This document shows, piece after piece, positions 24,216 through 35,935 of a stretch of 64,000 nucleotides of DNA. The stretch lies in the NCBI GenBank assembly GCA_012976225.1, contig JAAVVG010000018.1, positions 434,001 through 498,000 on the forward strand, given 5' to 3'. Each line of letters begins with the position of its first letter. Within the stretch, counting starts at the first letter, position 1. The translations under genes were made by a program, and so were the position numbers. The notes beneath the pieces were generated by a model. That model did no database searches, was not told the origin of the DNA, and was given only the letters and a program-made list of their open reading frames with translations. The DNA comes from Golubevia sp. BC0850 (taxonomy: Eukaryota > Basidiomycota > Exobasidiomycetes > Golubeviales > Golubeviaceae).

Positions 24216-27200
24216 ATGTCGTCTCTCATCAATCCCAATCTCTCTCCGGAAATGATGGGGGAGCTGCTCCAAGCAATTCAGAAGATGGGATTGGATCCTA
24301 CTGAGCTACTGGCAGAGATGACTCCGGAGAACCTGAGAGTGATCGACTTCTGTGTGGGTGAGTATAAGGGACGTAGTTTGAGAGAAATTGTTGAAACACT
24401 TCATACCACTGACTTCGGATCTTTTCTCCGGTCATGATCTTTTTAGATGCTGTTCTAGTTATTTTTGGTATCTGTAAGAGTCTGCGATCCTTCGTCATTT
24501 TCGCTACGTGCAAAGAGACTCCACCCAAAGATAGTCAGATTACCGAATGAACAGCTTAATGAATTCTGACTATATATCCTTTCCATTTTATTCTCATTTC
24601 ATAATTTAGGGTTATGGGAATTCTTCACCACCTTATCTCACGAACGATTATTTCTGTCGATGACGTTCTTTCCGTCGGCTACCAACGTCAAAGCCAAACC
24701 TAAAGTTAGACCTTCTTCTCAATACCCTCATTCCTCTCAAAACCAATCCAATCTCAATCTTAGCAACACAAGACAAACTAGATCTCAACATGATGGAGCT
24801 ATTCTGTTTGACGCAAGACCTCAAACCGAAGGATACGATCGCAGAAGACTTGCAAGAAAGGTGGGGATGTTTGGAAGATGGATTGAGAATTTGAAAAGAA
24901 GTGTAACTAGTCCTTGGGCTATACCCACTTTTGCTGCTATTGTCGTGAGACTTGGAGTAAATGTTTGTGAGTAGCATGTGAGAAGTGAAGAAGTCGAGGA
25001 GACGAGACGTCTTTCCAAGTGAGATTTTTCTCCGACTCTGCTCTCTCGATTCTTTCTCTGATGGCTTCTCCTTCGAGAAAACCGTCTATTCTGATTCTGA
25101 CCTCTCCTTCAACTCTTTGTCCCTTCTCATCAGTCTTTGTGCTATGGTTCATGTACAGAAACATTCATCCTCTGAGCTACACTCCCAACGCTCCAATCTC
25201 CTGTAATACGCTCATGGTGGGAGCCTTTCTCGGAGCTGGAGTTGCTATGGCAGCATCGACCTTGGTCTTCGTTCATAGAGCTGCGTTGCTCTGGAAAGGG
25301 AACTGGCTTGTTTCCAGAGTCGTACTTCCCGGCCTTTGGTTAGCTCAGGCGAGTTCTGCTTCCCTTCCGTAATCTTCTGACTGAAAACTTTATCTCACAC
25401 GAACAAAGAGAAGTCGAGGGCGAAGAAGCTGACCCGTACTTTAACTCTTCTCTCTCCCCTTTCGTTTCCCCTTTCTTGTCACTTTTTGTTTAGCTCGGTA
25501 CCCTGATTTGGGAATCGTGGGCGGCGGACTCTTACTGGATGTCAGATTTACCAGGTCTAGGAAGAGTTAATCGTTGCTTCTTCACTCATCTAAATCGAGA
25601 ATCCCAAGGAATCGCTCACGGTTCTCTTTGCTTAATTTCTTTAATCACATTAATCTTCACCTACATCAAGCTTCAAAAATCTTCTGCTATCTCTTTCTCA
25701 GCACTTTTTCCAAGCTCAATCGTATCTCTCTTCTCTTCTATTACACCTCAAAGGCCGGTCATTTCAAAGACCCGATTCAAATCTACAATTCTCTTCTGGA
25801 TTCCACACAAAGTTCCCGAGAACACGTCCAAGAACGAAGGACTCAATTCAAAGGAGGTAGCTCAAGTCTTCTCCTCATGGGAAGAGAATGGAGCTGAAAG
25901 TCAAGAGGAGAGAGAAACTCGTGTCAAATATACGGATCCAGGTGGGGTGGTTAAGAAAGCGTTAAAAGACAAGAAACGAAGACAAAGATTAGCTCTGTCT
26001 CAAACTCTTTGGAAACAAGGTTTGGTTTACTTTCTGGTTACTTTAGTGCTGAATTTGGCTTCTCTGATCTTCTTATTCATCGGGCAAAATATTTATCTTG
26101 AACTAAGTGAGTTTTAGAAAGTGGTCTCGACTTGTAGATGCTTCGCTGACGTTCCCATCGTCGCCTGGCAATCAACAGTCCTCATGCTCTGCGCTTTCGT
26201 AGGTTGCTCGATTACAGCTACAAGAGCTTGTCAACAACTTAGAATCGTAGGATTAGCTCACGTCAGAGCTCTCGCTAAGGTGGAAAATAGACTTCAAGGC
26301 AGACGTACATTCGGAGGATCTGGGAGCGAAGATGAAGCTTCAGATGGACTTTTCAGAACTTTAAATAGGACTACTAGAGATCAAGCTTTCACAACTTCGA
26401 TGGCTTGGTCTCAAATCCCTTTGAGATCGACAATCAAAGTTGAAACTCTGGATCAAATAACTTCTAGAAACGGTCTCAACAATGATGGAAATGATGGAAC
26501 TGAAACCTTCAGAACTGATGGCTCAAGATCTTTCTTTCCGAATCAGTTTGCAGATGGAAGTGATGACGAAGATAGAAAGGGTGCTTCTTTTCAAGAAGGA
26601 CTAGAAGCTGAAGAGATGGAACGTGAATTCCGTCTGGGAAGTGGGAAAGGAGATAGAAACAGAAAGGATCGATCAATGAGGGACGTAGAAGAATCGTGTA
26701 GAAATACCTGGAAATCAAAACGTGTCAAAGGGTGAGCGCTTTCCTCAGGAGGAGCTCGGTCAGTTTGCAGAACTAACGCTTTGTTTTTGTTCGTCCCAAC
26801 CTTTCGTCCACAGGTCGCCTCTATCAAATCTTCATCAAGCTTCGAAATCAGCAGTCCGTTCAGCTCAAATCTCAAGAATTCAACAAACCAACTACTTTGA
26901 ACCTCAGACTCCTTCTCGTCAAGCAAACTCTCCATTCTTTTCGACTTCACCCGGTTCGAATTCAGTCTTCTCCAATCAATCGTATGCGGACCACGTTCCA
27001 ATGAGTTCTCAGATCGATCAATCTCACTATCCAACGGCTGCGCCTGACTCTCCCCCAACGGACGATGGACTCTCGTGGACAGAAGCAAGAGCTTTACAAC
27101 TCCAAGCTCTACAGCATCAGAATGTGAACTCGAGACCTAAACGCTTCTCTAGATCGGACTCTTTAGATGATGAATACGAACAGGAAGAGGGGAAGCTAGA

Positions 27201-27820
27201 GATTTTGAATCGTAGAAGTTGTTTGAAAGATGGGAAGGAGAAAGGAGATAGAGAAAGTGGTGCTTGGAGTTCAAGTGATACTGATTCTGAATTTCATTCG
27301 GTGATGGTGAGTAGTTTCAACGTGGATCTGCTGTTGCTTAGATTTAGAGAGCTGACCTTTTTGACCTTTTCCATACTATTCTTTCCAGTCTCCAACCCCT
27401 ATATCTCGTTCCATCAAACCACCTCCAAAAATCCTAACCGCAACCTTCTCACCTCGTTCAAGAGCTTCAATCGTTCGTTCTCCAAATCTTTCTGAAGCAA
27501 GAAGGAGCTTCATCTCAACTCAAGATCCTCAAACCAAAAGAAACTCTGACGTCTTCACTCAAAAACCACGAGCTGTATCTCCAGGACCTTCTTCAGCTCT
27601 GGATCCACTGCTTCTCTCTACTCCTAATAGTTTCGTCAATTCTTTACTTAGTAGACCTATTGGGAATCAAGATCAGACTCAAACTCCTCCTTCTTCCCCA
27701 GAGATGGAACTCCAATCTTTAGAAGAAGGGAGAAGTTCTGAATGGAAAGGTAAAGGTAGAGATTTGAATGGTGCTTTCACTCCTGATACTCCTCCTTCTC
27801 CTTATCAAGAATTCAAGTGA
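24216..27820 (+). CDS. Multi-pass membrane protein of unknown function, 934 aa
   Basis: I do not recognise the family. Seven exons (24216-24357, 24610-24966, 25134-25348, 25494-26106, 26179-26731, 26814-27306, 27389-27820) sum to 2,805 nt in clean frame, which strongly supports one gene. The N-terminus (MSSLINPNLSPEMMGELLQA) is soluble. Hydrophobic segments lie at about residues 150-172, 192-214, 225-243, 278-300, 417-438 and 443-462, so there are six or seven membrane passes. The loop at 300-415 is basic and polar. From about residue 465 to the end the protein is hydrophilic, Ser/Pro/Asp-rich and probably a long cytosolic tail with many phosphorylatable sites. The layout resembles fungal seven-helix receptor-like proteins, but no receptor motif is visible. 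The intron after residue 238 is GC-AG (CAG/GCGAGT). Confidence 0.8.
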
Positions 27821-28624
27821 TTCTTGGAAGATAGTAAAGAATGCCGTTTCGTTGGTCTATGACACTTCTCTGTCGTTCTGTCTCTTGGTACCCCCTTTCA
27901 TTTTGGACATTTCTACAAGTTTCGTTCGCCATTTTCGTTTTCTTCTTTTTGTTTCTCTTGTTCGACTTCTCTATTTATTGATACCTTTCACCGCAATCAT
28001 TTCTACCTCAATATGCTTGCCAGGATCCCAGACTTAATTCTGAGAAGTTGGTTGGGACATCTTCTCTGCGCTCCAATTCAAGTTCCACTCATCCCTGTCA
28101 ACTGGCCGTTCCGCTTTCCGGATGGCTTGCCTCCCTCTAGGTTCCAATCTCCTTCGTTGACGTCATCTTACTAGCGAATCGTTCGAGAAGGAGAATTTTA
28201 CTCTTCAAAATTATTTATAGTCTTTTAAAAATTTTCTTTCTCTTCTCTGTTGCATCCCATCGATTCACCTTCTTCTATTGAGCTCTAAGCCTTTCAGAAA
28301 GGATCAAATCAGTCCGAAGCAAATCAAGAAACAATCTACGTTGCATATGATGAACCCAACTGCTCCCGAGTTTCAATCCCAAAGCGCTAATAACACCATT
28401 GTAGACCTCTCAAAAGACGATTCCGCGATTAACATCGTTACTCAGTTCAATTATTTATCTTCTTTATCTTCCAGCAAAGTCGCCAAAGCCTCTCTCAATC
28501 TAACATCATTCTGGGATCGTTTGGGTTGGAGACGTCAAAGCGCTACTTCACTTAAGTCCGGTTTTGACATTCTCTTTCCCTGCACTGAGGAGAGCCAACA
28601 GATTCTCGTGGTTTTCATCTGAAT
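27821..28624. other. Intergenic; no supported gene
   Basis: TTC-rich 3' flank. A 114-codon frame at 28278-28622 starts at TTG; its first ATG is at about 28347. Composition is not clearly non-coding but no domain or splice pattern supports it. Confidence 0.4.
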
Positions 28625-29040
28625 TTTATCTCTGAACTTGGAGGGTTGGACATCTAGATGAGAGAACTTCCCAATTAAAAAGATACGGAACCCAGAGCTC
28701 TTGAATTGGGGGTATATTTGGTGGGATACGGTAAGTAACGAGTCTTAAGGTTGGAGGGATCACCTTCCAGGTTGGAAACTGAGCATCCTTCTCCTACAGC
28801 TCCAGGACCTCTAGATTAGGGAGCTGAAGTTGTGGGGCTTCTTCACCTGGAAGCAAACTATTGAGCCAAAGGAAGAGATGCTTGAGAGATTGGGAACAGT
28901 GAGAGAGTATACTTTTTCAAATTGAATGAGATTTGCGTTCAAGTACTTTTAAGGAAGTGAGAGTTTGGAAGAGAATCGGATGACTGACGTGGAGATAGCT
29001 GGAAGGCGATGATTGAAGAGGTTCATTAATAAGTTTTCTT
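28625..29040 (-). pseudogene. F-box/LRR remnant E
   Basis: A minus-strand reading gives SQSLKHLFLWLNSLLPGE, QLQLPNLEVLEL and FPTWKVIPPTLRLV, which match the middle of the local F-box family (QTLKHLSLEL, FPQLEAMEI, FPSWILVPPT). Several stops interrupt it and no F-box is present. It lies just downstream of F-box copy D, so it is either that gene's internally duplicated 3' part or a separate decayed gene. Confidence 0.55.
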
Positions 29041-29152
29041 TATGTCTAACTCCAGAGAGAGAAAGAGAGAGAAGGTATGGTCAGCGACCAAGAACATAAA
29101 GGGGCAGAAGCAGATAGACAGCACGTAGTCGGAAAGAGGGGTGATCACTCAC

Positions 29153-30282
29153 AGATCCAAACAAGAACTCCTCAGACCTCGACCTCCCAAAGTGATGGTT
29201 CGTCCTCCGAGTCTACCTACCAATATCTCCACCAGTGATCTAAGCTCGTTTCTTCCTTCCTCTTTAATCAGTTCAAAATCGATTACCAGCTTCTTGAGAG
29301 GTTCCATCCTAACTCCGTCAACCTCCAATCCATTTTCCACATATTGCTTTCTTGCCAAAAGGAACTCTTGTAATTCTACCTAGTCTACAGATTTCAATCT
29401 TAGAGTTTTCAGAGTTGGGCATCTATGTAATTCGGAGATAGATGGAAGATTAAGTTGGATGAGGGCACAGCTGACTTTGATCGTTGGTGGAACGACCTTC
29501 CATCTTGGAAAACCTTGATTCCCATCATTAAGTTCTAACACAGCCATTTGTGGAAAATGAAGTGAATCGATTCCTTCCTCGTTTCCTTCAAGGTTGCAGC
29601 GTAAATGCTTGAGAGTTTGAGCTGGTTGATTGAGGATACATCTTCAATCCGAAGGAGTACAATATTCGTTCAGTGATAGTGAAGAGAGGTTGCGATAGAT
29701 TTCCGATCGAGCTTGAAGGGATCCCGGTAACGAGTCAGTCCAGAGAATTCGAAGGGCGGAGACACCGACCACCAGATTCTCACCAAAGGCTCTTAGAAGA
29801 CGAACCTTGGGTAATGGTAATCTAGCCATTAGTCGAAGCTCTTTGAGATTGGTGAACTGATTTAATTGAGAGATTAGTCGGTGTGAAATCCGGTCGGGAG
29901 ATATTTGACTGAATTCGATTAGATGGAGGCAGAGCGATTGGAGGGTTCTTCTTGACGTTGATAGGGTTGAAGTCAGCAAAATGAGTCGATTGAAGTCTTC
30001 TTCAATACCGTCTTTGAACCGAGTCCAGGGGATGGTGATGGCTAGAGAGACTTCTTTGAGAGTTGAACTGCTTCTCCTATCGAATAGATTGAGGACCGAT
30101 CGATGCCCTTCTAAATCCTTCTTTCTCTCTATGATTAGGATCTGCCAGAAAGCTCTGTTCTCATCTATGATCTCTTTCCAAGACTTGCAAACTCTTCTCA
30201 TCTTGAAGACTTGATGAGCCATCAGCCAGGTCAAGGCGAAGAATACGAGTTCGGATGGTAGAGCGTCATTGATTGAGACCAT
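29153..30282 (-). pseudogene. F-box protein gene, copy D (nonsense-interrupted)
   Basis: The ATG opens MVSINDALPSELVFFALTWL, then HQVFKMRRVCKSWKEIIDEN, a complete F-box, followed by LRR-like sequence (NLKELRLMARLPLPKVRLL). Homology with copies A and B continues to a donor GTGAGT at 29152, the same intron position as theirs. The frame is broken by a TGA at 29646-29644 where the other copies have Trp (SDWRRIL) and by a TAG at 29382-29380. A 212-aa truncated F-box protein could still be made. No divergent partner gene is present upstream; the GOS1 gene lies there instead. In copies A and B the F-box itself is interrupted, here it is whole, so the copies decayed independently. Confidence 0.72.
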
Positions 30283-30477
30283 GTTGGCAGCTGGCTGGGA
30301 GCAAGGGTGGAGAAAGGCAGGGATTGCCAGTAGAAAGACTTGTATGGAAAGGATGAACCAATTTTTGGAATCTCTAGTTACTCTGCAGGCTGCGAGTTGA
30401 TTAGTTGATCCTTGGATGCGAATGTTACGAAGAGAAGAAGAATGCAACTCTTAACACTCCTCCCCAACTCCTCTAGT

Positions 30478-31880
30478 ATGAACTCGCTCTACAATTTACT
30501 TTTAAGGCAATCCTCTTCACTCCATTCAGATTTGACAAGATTAGAAACATCATTCTTATCTAGTCAATCGATTCCTCAACCATCTTCTTTATCTTCATTT
30601 CAATCATCTCTTTCAGCTTTCTCTAGAACTATTGAAGATTATCATTCCTTAGCTAAAAGAGAATTAAATCAAATAAAACAATCAAAAGCTTTAATTAGAG
30701 TTGAAAAATTCAGAGATGAAGAAATCAATCTAAACAAAGGTTTAGAAGAATTGAAATCTGGTAGAGTTTTAGAGAAGGTGAAGAGAGAACCACCTACAAT
30801 CAGTTATGGCAATGGCAATGGCAATTCATCAACAAGTTCAGCTTATTCTGCTTCAAGATCTCCGACTGCCAATACAGCAGCTGAGTCTCCTTTTGCAAAC
30901 ATTCACGCTAGAACCAATTCTTCAAATCCTTATGCTAATTCTAGCAATTCGGATCCACTCTCCGCATATAAAATGAATGATTCTGCTGCTGCCATGTTTG
31001 GTGGTGGATCTTCAGGAAGGGAAGGAATGGCCTTGAGAGAACATTCTTTCATTCAAAATACAGAAGCTCAATTGGATAACTTCATAGCTCAGGGAAGGGA
31101 AGTTTGGGGAAGCTTGAGTGAACAGAGGGACATTTTGAAAGGAACTCAGAGGAGGTTGTTAGATGCTGCTAATACTATGGGGCTTAGTAGAGATGTCATT
31201 GTAAGTTTGAGATTTGGAAGAACGAGGTGGACGAGGAAGGTAGAGGCGGAAGCTCATCCGAAGGTGCCAAGGTGGTAGTTGAGCTCAGATCCTAGTAGCT
31301 TCAAGTCAAGGATACAGATGGGGAAGATCTGGAATCAGTCGTCGTTAAAGGAAATTGAAGCATCTGAAACGAGAGAGAGAGAGAGAGAGAACACAGCGAC
31401 GAGGAGTTAGAGCTCTGCCAGCTGATAACGAGGCTCAAACAGAACGTAGCTTCCCAGAGCATCGAGTGCTCTGAACGTTTGCTATCGTATGATAACTAAC
31501 TTCTAAGTACTCTGCTTTTGTTGAATTCAAAACCTCACTGCTGCTAAAGGTGCAAATCCTCAAACTCGAAATCTCCACCCCTTATCTTCCCTCAGCGTTC
31601 CAACCTCTAATGCCCATTTCAATTCTTGTCTTTTCCCTCCTTTCATCTCCTCTTTCTAAATCCAGGGATACATCGAACGACGATCGACGCAGGACAACAT
31701 CATCTTAGTGGTGGGAGCCATCTTCACTTTGGTTTGCTTCTGTGAGTTCTCCAAATTCGAATCTGGTTTGGGCAAGAATAATCCTTTCTAGAATTAAGAT
31801 TTCAACTGAGTCAAAACTCGGTGCTGATTGTTCGCCCTTGTTTCTCTCTTGCAGGGTACATCTACAAGTGGTTCGGTTAG
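30478..31880 (+). CDS. GOS1: Golgi SNARE GOS1/GOSR1
   Basis: Qb-SNARE of ER-Golgi and intra-Golgi vesicle fusion. Three exons (30478-31200, 31666-31741, 31855-31880) sum to 825 nt, 274 aa. The N-terminal part is a helical domain (MNSLYNLLLRQSSSLHSDL onward). The SNARE helix spans about residues 205-250 (SFIQNTEAQLDNFIAQGREV, LSEQRDILKGTQRRLLDAAN). The C-terminal anchor IILVVGAIFTLVCFWYIYKW is encoded across two introns. A Ser/Asn/Gly-rich insert in the middle explains the extra length over yeast Gos1 (223 aa). Intron 1 is 465 bp and holds a GA microsatellite near 31370-31390. A slightly earlier in-frame ATG at 30442 is possible; the chosen one matches the family start. Confidence 0.92.
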
Positions 31881-32262
31881 ACTTGTTCTCGAATCCAACT
31901 CGCTGCCCCTTTCTCTCTTCAGTTTCCTGCTTCCCCTTGTCAAATTCGATTTCGCTCTTCAGCTTTTTCTGTGAGCTCTGGTAGACCTGGAATCGGATCA
32001 AGTAGACTTCATGAAGCTTTAAAGACAAAGCAACTCACTTTCGGATCTCCTTTTCTTTGTTTATTGTTCTCCTTCTTTCTCTGTTCTCTCACTCTCCAAC
32101 TTTCTCTGACGAACCTTTCATGAAAGTTAAATGAAATAGAAATCCTGGTTTATACCCCCTTTTCTTTTCTTCGTGATCTCTGTGACTTCGGGGATCAAGA
32201 GTACACTTTCCAAAATGATTGTCAGGCAAAAAGTCTGCATTTCGACTTCGAAATTCCAGGAT
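31881..32262. other. Intergenic
   Basis: TTC-rich flank downstream of GOS1; nothing recognised. Confidence 0.4.
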
Positions 32263-32640
32263 TCAGCATTGACTTGCCTCTTTCACAAATTCTTGCATCC
32301 TTCTCTCAACAGCAAGCAATTGATTCAGATTTTGACACCGTATTGTTTTGACAAAGAAATTCAACTTCTGACCTATCGAAACTTCTCCTTTTTTGATCTC
32401 GGTGTATTCACTTCCCTTCAAAGCTTTGCCCATTTGCTCCACCATCATTGGACGAGACGTGATTCCTTGCGTTGAATCCTACTCAGACACATAGTGAGAA
32501 GGAGGCGTGAGAGAAAGTCAGCAAACCATCTCTCCTGTCAGTTCGAGTCACAAGCGAAATTCTAAGACAGGGCTACTTCGAGGAGCCACTCACCTTTTTT
32601 CGTTCCGTAAACTGGTCATCAATTCTTGAACCTCTTGAGA
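32263..32640 (-). other. Possible 3' exons downstream of partner B
   Basis: On the minus strand an open segment ends at a good donor GTGAGT (about 32593), and a second open segment of about 65 codons (RPMMVEQMGKALKGSEYTEI and onward, stop at 32263) follows a plausible acceptor. The upstream piece is still alignable with DNA 3' of partner A. It may be the former C-terminal end of the partner gene or a small separate gene. No family recognised. Confidence 0.3.
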
Positions 32641-32874
32641 TCTTCAAGGAGAAGCTCCGTATCTGAACGAGAAGTTGTGGTTCGGGCGGTGAAGGATGAG
32701 GTAGTGAAGGATCCAGATTCTTCTATTCAATGTCCAAGCTATATTTTTGATCCACTTGAGCTTGAACCTCCGGCAGGGCGGAATTCGTTTCTGTCATCAG
32801 AGGCTTGGATCGAGGCTTGCTTCCTCCCCCCCCCCTCCTTTGGCGATCGATGAAATTCCGACTGCTGCTTCAGG

Positions 32875-34403
32875 TTAGGCGCCTAGTTCTTCCTTGAGAA
32901 TCTCTAAAGTTAGAGACAGAGCACGACCCTGTGGCCAACCAAGAGGAGAGCGTCTGATGCTAAGATCCTCACGGCATTGCTCGATTGCTGCTCTCAAAGC
33001 TCGAAGGACGATGGGAGGAAATCCGTTTGGAGGGGTACTGCCTGGCTTGACGGGAGTGATATTTGCGATTTGGAGTAAGAAAGTGGTTTGACGTTGGCTC
33101 TTGCAGCTGACTGGCGACAGACCTGGAAGAGGCGATTGCGTCAGCCAGGCATCGTTTAACCAGAGACAGCAGATAGATCGGACTGCTGTCAACTGCTTCC
33201 GAGCGAAACCAATTCTTTCCAAAGGAAACCTCTCTTCCGGTGTCCGAAGTTCGACGTTGTCGGCCGCTACTCCTTGCCAAGAGCCTGCATGGGTTGGGGG
33301 AGGTGAGACAGAGAGGTCGTCAGAAACGACCCAGAACCAGCGTGAAGAATGCCAAACGATCGTTGCAGTCTTTGACTCACCATCTTTCCTCATCTTTCCT
33401 TCCAGAAACTCCCTAGCATGAACGTAATCGGGTTCAACCAAGTGGTAGTGACGACTCCTTCCTGGACGTTGATGAGCTCTGAGCAACGCTTCTACTAAGT
33501 CCCGACTGAGAAGTCCGTTCCTATTTGAAGTTCTAGGGAGCTGAAGTGAGACCTTGACCAGGTTTCTCAACGCTCTCAGAGCGGGAGCACTCTTGGATTG
33601 AATTGGACCAAGCTCTCCGATCGATTGTCTTCTCCATCCATCTCCTCCTAGTAGCTTCGATATCAGATCCACAACATACAAAGAAGACGAATCAGTGACT
33701 ACAGCCATCGACTGATCTTCAGAGGAGGAAGACTGTCTTGAACGTTTGCTGGAGGAAGAGGAGCTAGGAGTCGAGAGAGCTGGAGCTGATTCGCTCGTCT
33801 CGCGCTTCCTCAGAGAGCGAGAGAAGCCAACTTCTGTAGTGTACGGGAAAAAAAGGAGTGTCAGCAGCGCGTTTGAATGGGGTGAACTATGTCTCGAGAT
33901 CTCTTGCAGTCTTGCCTTCCTCAGTCAACCAATTTCCCACCTCTCTTCTTTTTTACAAAGCGACCCCAAGCCCATCTAGATCTTCTCCTCAGTTCTCGAG
34001 ATTTTCATCAAGACACACATGTGCATTTGACAGGAAGAAAGTTCGAGAGCCTGTGATACTCACGAGCTTGCCCTTTCTCTCCCGCTTCAGCTTGCTGCTG
34101 TCCCCTTCCCAACGTCCCCTTCTTCCTCAAGAACAGCCCATCTCCCGCTTCGAAGTTCATGAGTTGGGCTCTGTTTCCATCATCTATCAATTCCTCCTTC
34201 CCGATCGTCTCCAAATGACCACAGTCGCATCGGCTCAGTACGTAGAGAGGCCAGTCATTTGGGTGTAGATCCAAAGATCTAAGGAGAGCCCTGATCATTT
34301 TAGAAACTGAAGTAGACTCTGTCAGATCGTCCAAGTTCCAAGGGTCGTCTCTTGTTACACCACCATGCCTGGGATTGAAGCAGATGGGAATAGAAAAGGT
34401 CAT
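32875..34403 (-). CDS. F-box-linked partner protein, copy B (RA-like domain)
   Basis: The most complete member of the partner family. Three exons (34403-34064, 33833-33381, 33284-32875) sum to 1,203 nt and 400 aa with phases 1/1. The first 113 residues and the Ser/Arg linker are identical to copy A. It keeps the segment DLVEALLRAHQRPGRSRHYH onward plus a 96-bp intron that copy A has lost. Beyond the residue matching 12224 in copy A it differs at many positions (for example SICCLWLNDAWLTQ against SICVLWSNDAWMTQ). The RA-like or PB1-like reading of residues 25-100 is inference from the hydrophobic pattern and the closing LFLRKKG. Divergent from F-box copy B. DNA downstream of the stop still matches the copy A flank, with a run of ten C at 32826-32835. 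Confidence 0.7.
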
Positions 34404-35935
34404 GGCTGGAAGTGTTGTTCACTTTGTTCTGGAGGTTTGGCTAGAGGAAGACAGCTCGATTGGAGGTGGGGGAGTTCTGAGCTATGTACGTCGAGAATTG
34501 AGGAATAGCTTTCTCGAATGGAGAATAGAAGAATAGAGGATAAGATCTTGATTGGCGGGAGGAGAGTGAGTGGTTTAGTACAAGAGAGAGAAGTTGCCTC
34601 TCCCCTTCTTGTCTTCCTTCGTGACATTCATCCAAGAATCAGAATCCTTCTTTCAGGTAGATTGACTTTGCAGAATGACTTTCCTAAATTGCTCATCACA
34701 CGGTCTACTGACACCCAGGCTCTCCATCATCTCTTCCACTTCTCTTCGTCAGCATGATCTCAATCAACGACGCTCTAGCATCCGAAGCCCTCTTTTCCAT
34801 CTTCAAATGCCTGGTTTAAAATCAGGTTTCCAGACTCAGAGTTGTTTGCAAGTCTTGGAAGGAGATCATAGACGAGAACAGGCCCTTCTGGCAGCTTCTA
34901 GTCACAGGAAGGAAGGAGAGTCTGGAATGGAATCAGTCGGTCCTCAACCTGTTCGATGAGAAGAGCAGCTCAACTCTCAAGGAAGTCTTTTTGTGGCTCA
35001 AAACTAGGGAACGAGTCGATTTCCTGATAGAAGAGGAAGGAGTAGACTTCAGTCAGCTCCTTTCAACTCTTCAAAAGTCAAAGAAAACGCCCCAACGTCT
35101 CTTCCTCAGTCGATTGAATGTCGATGGAATACGCCTTTCAGAGCGATTCATTCCTCATCTACCTGAATTTGCCAGTCTTATCGACCTACGATTATGCAAA
35201 TCAATGAATGTTCACCTCTTCAGACTCTCCCAAAGCCCAGAACGAGTCGCTGGTGAACAGAGCTCATCTCCTCTCCGGATCTTATGGACTGCAACTTTGC
35301 CTGGTTCTACTCAATTTCAATCGGACATCTGTCAGAACCTCTCATTTCTGGTCTTGGAAAATGCTAGGAGTCATTCAGATTGGAGAAGGATCCTCTCCCG
35401 GCCAGCTCAAACTCTGAAGCATCTAAGTCTCGAACTAAGAGGAAGCAGTGAAGGGATAGTTCCACTCCAGTTTCCACAGTTGGAGGCAATGGAAATCAAA
35501 GAGGATAACCAAGGCTTCCCAAGCTGGATCTTGGTTCCGCCGACGACGAAGGTGGCGTCAGCTTTTCCCTTTTCTTAGCTCCCATCAATCTCTGAATTAA
35601 ACATCCATTTTACTTCTGACTGGGAGAACATCTCTGGTGGATGCCCAATTCTACAATCTCTCACGCTTCAATTTGGCTATTTCGTGTTGGAGGACGTTCT
35701 TGCTCTGCTTTCAGCAAGGAGAGAGAACATGAAGGCAGGAATGAAGGTCAATGGAATCAAGATGGAACCTCTCAAGAGACTCGTTATCCGGTTTGAAAAG
35801 CTAAACGAAGACCGACTAGCGGAACTTGGAGAACTGGTAGATCAGCTGGTAGATTTTGATTCGGAACCTTGGCTCTGGGAAGTTGATATCTATCATCTCG
35901 ATTGGTAAGTCGATTCTCTCCTGACTTTGAGCATG
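33217..35935 (-). repeat. Inverted repeat arm B
   Basis: Partner of the tract at 9719-12224, in opposite orientation and 21 kb away. It contains 213 bp (within 33285-33502) absent from arm A. The outer boundary near 35935 and the inner boundary near 33217 both pass into sequence that still aligns with arm A but is clearly diverged. Confidence 0.93.
34404..34753. promoter_or_regulatory. Shared divergent promoter, F-box B / partner B
   Basis: 350 bp between divergent starts, identical to the region in arm A. Function inferred from position. Confidence 0.5.

Noticed and set aside
26107-26121. 15-nt intron in the membrane-protein gene
   Set aside because: Too short; the acceptor at 26178 gives a normal 72-nt intron in the correct phase.
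34814-34828. 12-nt GT-AG stretch that would remove the first stop of F-box copies A and B
   Set aside because: Far below any workable intron length, and the paralogue D keeps coding sequence of equal length there, so it is a real stop.
9719-35935. Transposon or retroelement as the cause of the inverted repeat
   Set aside because: No transposase, reverse transcriptase, terminal repeats or target duplications were seen; the arms hold two host-type genes and blend into diverged homologous flanks.
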